The notes beneath the pieces are model-generated. The model was not told where the DNA came from. It saw only the letters and a list, made by a program, of their open reading frames with translations, and made no database searches. 64,000 bases of DNA from Brevibacillus massiliensis (GTDB lineage: Bacteria; Bacillota; Bacilli; Brevibacillales; Brevibacillaceae). The stretch covers positions 202,244 to 266,243 of the forward strand of contig NZ_HE978541.1 of NCBI RefSeq assembly GCF_000311785.1, in the 5' to 3' direction. Shown piece by piece: positions 9,081 to 16,335 of the stretch. Numbering within the stretch: position 1 is the stretch's first letter; every line of letters begins with the position of its first letter. Both the position numbers and the translations under genes were made by a program.

Positions 9081-10841
9081 TCACGATTCGTTACGGGCTT
9101 TTGCACGTCTCGCTCTGGTGGCCAATTGATCGACCGCAAGATCCGCAGTCAGGACAACACCGTAGAGAAGGTATGCTTGCTCCTTGGAAACGATGTCATC
9201 CCGTACATCTTGGGCGACGAGTTGCGGATCACGGGTCAGTGGGTCGCCCCAACCGCCGCCGCCTGTACTTTCGAAGACGAACGATTCTCCTGGTTGGAAG
9301 TGAATTCCCCCCAGCATTTGTGGACGCCAAGTGCCATCGTCTGCCAAGCCGCCGATTGATTCCAACAGGCCGTCGCGAGTTTTGCGCAGTTGTCGCTGCC
9401 GTGCTGAGTGCAGCCCTCCGTTTACCCCCGGAGATCCTTCGCGCGTCCTTGAACACTCCATCCAAATTATCTCGCCGCGTCCGAGAAACTCTACTTCGAG
9501 GCGTACGCCGGCGCCGCCGCGGTACCGTCCAGCCCCCGCCGAATCTGTACGCATTTCGTAGGAGTTGTAACGAACGGGGAAAAGAAGTTCGGCAATTTCG
9601 GCAGGAAGGTTTTGGCAGTTGCCAAGCGGGTCCATAGTCACATGCATTCCGTCGTGAGTAGGTGTACCCCCCCACCCGCCGGCAGGCAAGTCAGTGAAGA
9701 CATGCAGTTCACCGGTAGCCGGATCAGTACTGCTTGCAACGAACCAGTTGCACTCGGCGCAGGTCGGTGCGACAATACGGTCGGGAATTGCCTGAGAGAG
9801 AGCCATCCAGATTGCTGCGGTAATCTTGGAAGAGGCAGCGGTCGTGCATCCAAGGGTCGGAGCCGGCCAGCGCGGATTAAGCCAAGTGTTCTCCGGAATT
9901 GTCAGATCGACTTGGCGGTACATCCCGGCATTTGGCGGTGCATCGGGATTGAGAAAAAACTTTAAGGAATAGTAGGCGGCTGAAGCCGTGTTAGCGTAAG
10001 GCGAGTTAATCGGACCGATGGCGACGGGATCGCTTCCGGTAAAATCCACACCGATCCGATCACCGGCTACCGTAAGCTTGACATGCAGCCGGACAGGATC
10101 ATCGGTAAACCCGTCGCTGTCAACGTAATCACTCGCTTCGTAGACGCCGTCGGGGATTCTGCTAATGGCTTCTTTGGTCATCTGCTGGGTGTAGTCGAGG
10201 ACTTCGCGCATGCCCTGCCGGACGATATCGGCACCGTACTTATCGGCGAGCCGGGTAAATTCATCGCGAGCCGCGCGAAGGGCACCCAGTTGTGCCTGGA
10301 TGTCACCTTCAACGTATTGAGGCGTACGCGAACTGTTTTTAATAATGTTAATCAAATCGGTATTTGTTTTGCCTTCTTTGTAGAGCATCATTGGCGGCAG
10401 GCGCAAGCCTTCGCCAGCGATGTGGGTGTCAAAGCCGCTGCCCACGTCGGTCCAGTGCGCCCGGCTGACCGCAAAACCGAGCAGAGTTCCGTCGTAAAAT
10501 ATCGGCATGGTCATGGTGACGTCGGGGGTGTGAGTGCCGCCATTGTATGGATCGTTGAGGATGATGACGTCATCAGGGCCTAACTCTTCTATTGGGAAGC
10601 GCTCTATAGAGGCGTGCGCGCTGAAGTGCATGGCAGCTATATGAACCGGGCAGTTGGCCGTCTGGCCGATCAAGTCGACGTTGGGGTCGAATATGGCATT
10701 GGAGTAATCCACCATATCGTAAATAATTGGAGAGAATGATGCCTTTTGCAGCACCAGGCTCATTCGCTCGCACGTATACTCAAACGAACGCCGAAGCACT
10801 TCAAATGTAATCGGATCAATTTGACGCTGACGCTGTGTCAT
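9081..10841 (-). CDS. hyuB: Hydantoinase/oxoprolinase-type subunit B
   Basis: A 586-aa HyuB-family protein, the partner of HyuA in ATP-dependent hydrolysis of cyclic imides or lactams (N-methylhydantoin, 5-oxoproline) or in related carboxylases. Family hallmarks seen are DPITFEVLRR at the N terminus, VHIAAMHFSAHA, ILNDPYNGGTHTPDVT near residue 95-110, and the GGGWGDPLTRDP tail. The start ATG overlaps the hyuA stop as ATGA (10838-10841) with a GAGGAGGG site ahead, so the two subunits are translationally coupled. The substrate within the family cannot be read from sequence alone. Confidence 0.88.
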   Translation of the reverse strand: MTQRQRQIDPITFEVLRRSFEYTCERMSLVLQKASFSPIIYDMVDYSNAIFDPNVDLIGQTANCPVHIAAMHFSAHASIERFPIEELGPDDVIILNDPYNGGTHTPDVTMTMPIFYDGTLLGFAVSRAHWTDVGSGFDTHIAGEGLRLPPMMLYKEGKTNTDLINIIKNSSRTPQYVEGDIQAQLGALRAARDEFTRLADKYGADIVRQGMREVLDYTQQMTKEAISRIPDGVYEASDYVDSDGFTDDPVRLHVKLTVAGDRIGVDFTGSDPVAIGPINSPYANTASAAYYSLKFFLNPDAPPNAGMYRQVDLTIPENTWLNPRWPAPTLGCTTAASSKITAAIWMALSQAIPDRIVAPTCAECNWFVASSTDPATGELHVFTDLPAGGWGGTPTHDGMHVTMDPLGNCQNLPAEIAELLFPVRYNSYEMRTDSAGAGRYRGGAGVRLEVEFLGRGEIIWMECSRTREGSPGVNGGLHSARQRQLRKTRDGLLESIGGLADDGTWRPQMLGGIHFQPGESFVFESTGGGGWGDPLTRDPQLVAQDVRDDIVSKEQAYLLYGVVLTADLAVDQLATRARRAKARNES

Positions 10842-12898
10842 CGTACACCCTCCTCGCCGGTGATAATGATATTGCCGTATTGGTCTATCTGTGCAAACGC
10901 ATCAGGGGGGAGAACAACTTCACTGTCGGGCTGTTCAATGATCGCCGGGCCGTGAATTCGCTGTCCAGTGTTAAGCCGGGCGGCATCATGGACATCCACT
11001 TCATACTTCTGTCCACTAAAGTAAACCCTGCGCCTTTCCTTGACGGACGGTGTCTCATTCCGATCTCCTTGCCCCAGCGCTGCTGCCAAATCGCCGGCTT
11101 CCGGCTTGGTTATCTGTCCATATCCGGTGACGCGCAAGGTGACAAAAGCGACGGGGAAGGATTCTGATGAGACGCCGTATTCCCGTTTGTGCTCCCGATG
11201 GAAGGCGGCAGCTATTTCGGCAACCGCAGCCGTATCAAGATTACCGCCGGGAACCGGCGTGGCCACTTCATATGACTGTCCGATGTAGCGCATGAGTGCG
11301 CTGCGCTCAAGCGTGATCTGTTCTGGGGTAATCCCATCTTTTTCTAGTAAATGACAACACTCTTGTTCCAGCTTGGTGAAGGAATGCGTTAATGCATTCG
11401 GATCGAGATTCTCAACTGGCGCATAGAGAGTCGCTTCAAGGTCGTGGCGAACCTCCATCGTTGTGGCTCCAAAGGCACATGCGACGCCGGCAAACGGGGG
11501 GATCAGGATACGGTTAATGCCGGCTGCCCGAGCAACGGTATAGGCATGCAGACCACCTGCGCCTCCAAAGGCGACGAGGGTTTGATCGCGCGGATCGCGG
11601 CCGCGATCGGTCGAAACCATGCGGATTGCGCCTGCCATATTCTCGCAGACGATCTCGATGATGCCTTCGGCGCAATCCAGGATAGATAGGCCGAGCGGTT
11701 CTGCAATGGTGCGAATAGCGGCTGCAGCGGCTTCGTAATCCAGTTGGAATTTTCCGCTTAAGGTGGTGTTTAGGCGTCCCAATACGAGGTTTGCGTCTGT
11801 CACAGTCGGGCGGGTACCGCCGCGGCCGTAGCAGGCCGGTCCAGGATCGGCCCCGGCGCTTTGCGGACCAACGCGCAGCGATCCTCCCTGGTCGATCCAG
11901 GCTATCGAGCCGCCGCCTGCTCCAATACTGCGGATGTCAAGCATCGGTGTGATCAGCGGCATCTCCCATTCAAGTTCGTATTCGTCGATTACCAGGCCGC
12001 GGCCGTTTTCCATAAGACAGGCCTCAAAACTGGTGCCGCCTACGTCAGTAATAATCATGCTCTTCGTGTCAAGCAGATTACTGAGAAAACTGCCTGCTGC
12101 TACGCCGCCCGCGGGTCCCGATTCAATCAGTTCTTCGGGCCGCTCTTTGGCGGTAGCGCTGCGCATCATGCCGCCGTTGCTTTTAACAATGAAGAGCGGC
12201 GCGTTCGAGCCGGCCGCGGCCAGGAGTCCCTCCAATCGGGTCAGGTAGTCGCCGACGACAGGGAACAATGCAGCGCGAATAGCCGTTGTAACGAAACGGC
12301 CAAGCTCGCGAATTTTGGGGCGTGTTTCCGAGGAAAGGGCGATACGCGCGTCCGGGATTGCTTCCAGGACGATCTCCCGCATCTCCCGTTCATGTCGGCC
12401 ATCGACGTAGGAGTTGATAAAGGCAATGGCGACGTTCTTGGTACCGAGTGAAGCTATGTGTTCAGCCACTCGCCGCGCCTCGTCACGGTCGAGGGGTTTC
12501 ACGGTCGTTCCGTCAGAGCCCAGCTTTTCACTTACCGTAAGGCGGTTTCTGCGGCTGATCAATGGGCGAGATTTGACTTGGTAGGGATCGTAAAGATGGC
12601 GGCGCCGTTGTCGGCCGATTTCGAGAGTATCGCGGAACCCGGCTGTCGTCACCATTACCGGTTCAGGATATTTACGCTCAATCAAGGCGTTTGTTCCGAT
12701 CGTCGTACCGTGAATGATCGTGCCAATCTCGGCAGGGGCAATACCTGCCGCTGAAAGCGCATTCATCACTCCAATCGCGGGATCAGCAGGTGTGGTGAGA
12801 ACCTTTGCCGTGCGAACACGCGCAGATCCGTCGGCTCGAGCGTCCCATGCGAAGAGATCCGTAAAAGTTCCACCGACGTCAATTCCAACTCGCAGCAT
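10838..12898 (-). CDS. hyuA: Hydantoinase/oxoprolinase-type subunit A
   Basis: A 686-aa HyuA-family ATPase subunit. The ASKHA-type phosphate loop GIDVGGTFTD is at residues 5-14. IIHGTTIGTNALIERK follows at about 80-95, then the central IITDVGGTSFEACL and SIGAGGGSIAW motifs. ATG at 12898 is chosen because AAGGAGG lies 7 nt upstream and the phosphate loop sits at its usual position; an in-frame ATG at 12946 would add 16 unmatched residues. It is the first gene of the operon hyuA-hyuB-oxidoreductase and is divergent from the PucR regulator at 13087, which probably controls it. Confidence 0.9.
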   Translation of the reverse strand: MLRVGIDVGGTFTDLFAWDARADGSARVRTAKVLTTPADPAIGVMNALSAAGIAPAEIGTIIHGTTIGTNALIERKYPEPVMVTTAGFRDTLEIGRQRRRHLYDPYQVKSRPLISRRNRLTVSEKLGSDGTTVKPLDRDEARRVAEHIASLGTKNVAIAFINSYVDGRHEREMREIVLEAIPDARIALSSETRPKIRELGRFVTTAIRAALFPVVGDYLTRLEGLLAAAGSNAPLFIVKSNGGMMRSATAKERPEELIESGPAGGVAAGSFLSNLLDTKSMIITDVGGTSFEACLMENGRGLVIDEYELEWEMPLITPMLDIRSIGAGGGSIAWIDQGGSLRVGPQSAGADPGPACYGRGGTRPTVTDANLVLGRLNTTLSGKFQLDYEAAAAAIRTIAEPLGLSILDCAEGIIEIVCENMAGAIRMVSTDRGRDPRDQTLVAFGGAGGLHAYTVARAAGINRILIPPFAGVACAFGATTMEVRHDLEATLYAPVENLDPNALTHSFTKLEQECCHLLEKDGITPEQITLERSALMRYIGQSYEVATPVPGGNLDTAAVAEIAAAFHREHKREYGVSSESFPVAFVTLRVTGYGQITKPEAGDLAAALGQGDRNETPSVKERRRVYFSGQKYEVDVHDAARLNTGQRIHGPAIIEQPDSEVVLPPDAFAQIDQYGNIIITGEEGVR

Positions 12899-12950
12899 CT
12901 GGATTCCTCCTTTTTCGTTCATTCTGTTTTCTCTTCCGATGTTCATCTGA

Positions 12951-13009
12951 TATACTGATTACACCTCTAACATTGCGTATAGTCAGTAAATTCAGTAAAT
13001 TCAGTATAA
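12951..13009. promoter_or_regulatory. Repeat-rich operator region between hyuA and pucR
   Basis: Three 9-bp tandem copies: TCAGTAAAT at 12983-12991 and 12992-13000, then TCAGTATAA at 13001-13009. The last contains TCAGTATA, the exact inverse of TATACTGA at 12951-12958. Such iterated sites in a divergent intergenic region fit regulator binding, most simply by the adjacent PucR protein. Confidence 0.5.
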
Positions 13010-13086
13010 CGATTCGCCCGTTTTCTCCACAATCCGTCTGGAAGGACTAACTTTATGATTCGTTTCGTACGATGGGATGAATGTTT

Positions 13087-14604
13087 ATGACAATTACGAT
13101 TCGTGAACTGGTCAGTATTCCGCACTTGCAAACGAAGATTCTCGCTGGTACTGCCGGGTTGGAAAGGGAAATTACCTGGGCACATGTATGTGAACTTTCA
13201 GACCCTACCCCGTGGCTGACCGGGGGCGAACTAATCATGACCACCGGTCTGGCAATTCCCCGGATTGCACAGGAGCAGGAGGAATACCTACAGCGTCTGG
13301 TGAAGGCAGGGGTGAGCGGGATCGCCATTGCCGAAGGGATGTATGCGCCGGAGTTGAGCAATCCTCTACTGGCGGCGGCTGACCGCAGCGCTTTTCCCAT
13401 TTTGCTGACGGCTTACGAGGTTCCCTGGCTTGCACTATCGCGCGCCGTAGCAAATGCCAACTCGTACAAGGAACACGCGCGGATGGTTCAGACGTTGCGT
13501 GTGTACGAGTTGGCACGGCAGGTTATTCATCACAGTTCTCCGGCGACAATCCTCAGTGGGCTTGGCGAGATTGTTGACTGTACACTCCATGTAGTAGATC
13601 CGGTTCAAAGGAAGACACTGTTCCATGACGCCGCGTTGCCGAGCCATATCACTGAGCTGCTGGAGCGCATACGTCTCGACAGCACGCCTCCCATGCCTGC
13701 CGTGCGGCGAATGGAGTGGAGCGGGGTTACGGTACTGCAGCTGCCTGTTCCGGCTTCCCGACCGGCGGTTCTGCTTGCGGTTCCTCAGTCAACAACTGTT
13801 CCCGACAGCCTGGTACTGCGTCATATCGCAACGATAGTGGGGTTGGCAGTCGAGAAAGATACGGCGATGTATGAACGCCAGCGCCGGTTAGGCGCAGAGA
13901 TTATGGCAGGCTTGATCGAAGGGCGGCTCTCAGGTGATGCCGCTTACCTCTTGCTGGCCGAACATGAATTGGGAGAAGAACCTCGGTGCATTGTTGCTTG
14001 CTCAGCGGAAGTGCAGCCTTTTGAGCACGAATGGCTGCATTTTCATCTGTATGCTCGTGGCATTCCGCATCTGTTGACTCGGCGAGGAGAGATTCTCCTC
14101 GCCCTGTTGCCCGCTACTGATGCCGCAATTACTTGTTTACGTGCAGAATTGCCGCCTGATGTGCGATTGGGCATCAGTCATGTCCTGGGACGAGCTGCTC
14201 GTACGTCAGAGGCGTATCAAGAAGCGATGTGGGCATTGCGGGCGGCGGAAACCCATGGAAAAAGCATGGTTTATTACAGTGAAGAGTCACCCCTCTCCCC
14301 CTTTTTGCCCAGAAGCAGAAGTGAAGCCCGCGAGCTGGTAGAGCAGGTTCTCGGTGACCTTTTGGCGTATGATGCCAGGCATAATAGCCAATTGACCATG
14401 ACACTCTATGTCTATTTGCGTGAGAATCGCTCCTGGAAGGGGGCCGCGAAGTCGTTACATATTCATAAACAGACATTGGTCTACCGCATGAGCCGAATTG
14501 AGCAAATGACGGGGCGTCGCCTAGATGTTACCAGCAACGTCGCCGAACTCTGGCTCGCTTTGCAAGCAGCCATAATGCTTGGCTTGCTGCCGGATTTATC
14601 GTAA
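13087..14604 (+). CDS. PucR-family transcriptional activator
   Basis: A 505-aa regulator with the N-terminal PucR domain (about 1-125, including the TGGELIMTTG motif), a central GGDEF-like segment (about 280-400), and a C-terminal helix-turn-helix of PucR type (about 440-500; RSWKGAAKSLHIHKQTLVYR). Members usually sense purine, amino-acid or hydantoin metabolites and activate catabolic operons. ATG 13087 is preferred to ATG 13081 because GGATGA at 13075-13080 gives 6-nt spacing to the former and none to the latter. It is divergent from hyuA and ends in a terminator shared with the opposite strand. Confidence 0.85.
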   Translation: MTITIRELVSIPHLQTKILAGTAGLEREITWAHVCELSDPTPWLTGGELIMTTGLAIPRIAQEQEEYLQRLVKAGVSGIAIAEGMYAPELSNPLLAAADRSAFPILLTAYEVPWLALSRAVANANSYKEHARMVQTLRVYELARQVIHHSSPATILSGLGEIVDCTLHVVDPVQRKTLFHDAALPSHITELLERIRLDSTPPMPAVRRMEWSGVTVLQLPVPASRPAVLLAVPQSTTVPDSLVLRHIATIVGLAVEKDTAMYERQRRLGAEIMAGLIEGRLSGDAAYLLLAEHELGEEPRCIVACSAEVQPFEHEWLHFHLYARGIPHLLTRRGEILLALLPATDAAITCLRAELPPDVRLGISHVLGRAARTSEAYQEAMWALRAAETHGKSMVYYSEESPLSPFLPRSRSEARELVEQVLGDLLAYDARHNSQLTMTLYVYLRENRSWKGAAKSLHIHKQTLVYRMSRIEQMTGRRLDVTSNVAELWLALQAAIMLGLLPDLS

Positions 14605-14607
14605 GCC

Positions 14608-14660
14608 AAACAAAGCGTGCAGACCCGCCCTCTTGGGCACTTGGCCTGCACGCTTTGTTT
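14608..14660. terminator. Bidirectional terminator between pucR and the small membrane gene
   Basis: A 15-bp perfect stem, 14608-14622 with 14646-14660, with a T-rich 3' arm on the plus strand and a TTT-ending arm on the minus strand. It lies between convergent genes. Confidence 0.85.
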
Positions 14661-14802
14661 ACCCCCGCAGCACGGTGCTGATCCAGTACACGATCCTGCC
14701 GACGATGTATCCGAGGACGATAACCCAAAAGATCTTGCCCCAGACGCTTAGTCCCTTGATGTACTCAGGCAAACTTTTGCGTTGATTCGGTGGTTTGCTC
14801 AT
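14659..14802 (-). CDS. Small membrane protein (47 aa)
   Basis: A 47-residue protein with a basic, proline-containing N terminus (about 1-17) and one TM helix (about 20-42), ending ISTVLRG. The ATG at 14802 follows AAAGGAG with normal spacing. The first 38 bp overlap the 3' end of the EamA transporter gene in another frame, so translation is probably coupled. Function is not recognised. An upstream in-frame start is possible but lacks a ribosome site. Confidence 0.6.
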   Translation of the reverse strand: MSKPPNQRKSLPEYIKGLSVWGKIFWVIVLGYIVGRIVYWISTVLRG

Positions 14803-15697
14803 CGATTGCGTCTCCTTTGCTGATATGGTTGTGGCGCAAGAACAGATAGATTCCAAACAGGATAATGGCGCCTCCGATCACCTGGGGCAGCGTAACGACT
14901 TCGCCCAGGATGAAGTACGCGAGAATGCAAGTGCCGATCGGCTCGCCCAGAATGCTCATCGAGATGATCGACGTACTCAGCCACTTGATCACCCAGTTCA
15001 GGATGGAATGGCCGAGCAGGGTTGGCAGCAGGGCCAGACAGAAAAACCAGCCCCAATCAGACGGGGGGTAACCGATCAGCGGGTACTGCAAGGCCAGGTC
15101 GTACCCGATCAAAAAGAGGCTGCTGATCAAGTAGACGACGAATGTATAGGCCATCAACGAGAGAGCCTTGCGGGCGTATTGGCCGATCAGCCAGTATGCG
15201 GTGACCGTTCCGGCTCCCAACAGGGCCAGGATATCTCCCCACAAGGCGACGCCGCCAATGCGAAAATCCCCCCAGCCGATGACGAAACTGCCGAGAACCG
15301 CAATAAATCCGCCAGCCAGAGCCATCCGGCCAAGCCGCTCCGCAAATAAAAAATAGCCCCCGACAAAGGCGAACAATGGCTGCAGGGTGACGAGGACGGT
15401 AGAGCTGGCGACAGAGGTGAATCGAAGCGACTCAAACCAAAGCAGAAAGTGAACCGCCAGAAACGCGCCTGACAGGACGCTCAGCAGCCATTGTTTTCGA
15501 TTCATCGACAGGATTTCTCTCCAGACACCTTTCGCAAACAGCATCATCGGCAGCGTCAAGAGCGCCGAGAACAGCAGCCGATAGGTAGCGGTGACCGGCG
15601 GAGGCGCGGACGAGAGCTTGACGAAAATGGCAGATGTGGAGACGGCGGCAACACCAATGACAAGCGCCAGGTAGGGCGGGAATGTAGGTCTGTCCAT
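14765..15697 (-). CDS. EamA/DMT-family transporter
   Basis: A 310-aa intact drug/metabolite transporter with ten hydrophobic segments in two EamA repeats (about 8-140 and 155-290), ending in a charged cytoplasmic tail. The ATG follows GGAGGATACC. Proteins of this kind export amino acids or small metabolites; no substrate can be assigned. It is unrelated in detail to the frameshifted EamA gene at 2681 and is followed by a small overlapping membrane-protein gene. Confidence 0.85.
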   Translation of the reverse strand: MDRPTFPPYLALVIGVAAVSTSAIFVKLSSAPPPVTATYRLLFSALLTLPMMLFAKGVWREILSMNRKQWLLSVLSGAFLAVHFLLWFESLRFTSVASSTVLVTLQPLFAFVGGYFLFAERLGRMALAGGFIAVLGSFVIGWGDFRIGGVALWGDILALLGAGTVTAYWLIGQYARKALSLMAYTFVVYLISSLFLIGYDLALQYPLIGYPPSDWGWFFCLALLPTLLGHSILNWVIKWLSTSIISMSILGEPIGTCILAYFILGEVVTLPQVIGGAIILFGIYLFLRHNHISKGDAIDEQTTESTQKFA

Positions 15698-15925
15698 TTG
15701 GTATCCTCCAGATTGACCGAATGACTTATTGTTCCGTCTATCATGCTCACCGAAAGGACACCCTCCTCAAGCGACGTCAGAAGCCAAGGGGGGTGAATCG
15801 GTGACATTTTAGGAATACTCTTGCGCTTCGAACTTCACCAAGCTTCATACGGTCGAGCTAAAAAACTACTGCTTTCAAACAAAATTTGTTAAAATAAAGG
15901 GAACGTACGTTTGTGAAGGGGTGAA

Positions 15926-16262
15926 ATGATGTCAGATCACCATGCAAAACGTTTCAAATCTGCATCAAGAAAGGGCATCGCTTATTTCCTTGATTGGAAA
16001 CAGATGTGCCAAAACGCCAAGCATTTATATAACACCACCAATTTTAATATCCGTCAAGTATCACCGCACTCCGACAACAAAACCCCTCAGCAAGAAATAC
16101 TGTATACGATGCATCAATATATCGAAGCGATGAATGAACGGCAACGTCAGCTTATCGATCGAAAGGCCTATGTAAGAGCAGCAAAGTCTTGATCAATGCC
16201 GAGGTGAACGGTGCAGCCAATATCCTGCAAAAAGTACCTGTGATTCTTTTCATTCCAGGCAT
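15926..16262 (+). pseudogene. TnpB (IS605/IS1341-type) relic with internal deletion
   Basis: An open frame 15926-16192 (88 aa, good GAAGGGGTGA site) begins KRFKSASRKGIAYFLDWK and has AKHLYNTTNFNIRQ, the pattern of a TnpB N terminus (LYN..N..IRQ). From 16189, in another frame, comes LINAEVNGAANILQKV, the conserved TnpB end (D/E-NGA-NI) with the last RuvC residue. The normal ~250-residue middle with the other RuvC motifs and zinc finger is missing. This looks like a TnpB gene collapsed by deletion. No terminal repeats or tnpA were found. Confidence 0.6.
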
Positions 16263-16335
16263 GTCCCTTTTGCCTCCCCGGACAGGCTTATGGTATCATG
16301 AAACATAGTGGAATTCGAGGAGAGGGGTCGGATAC

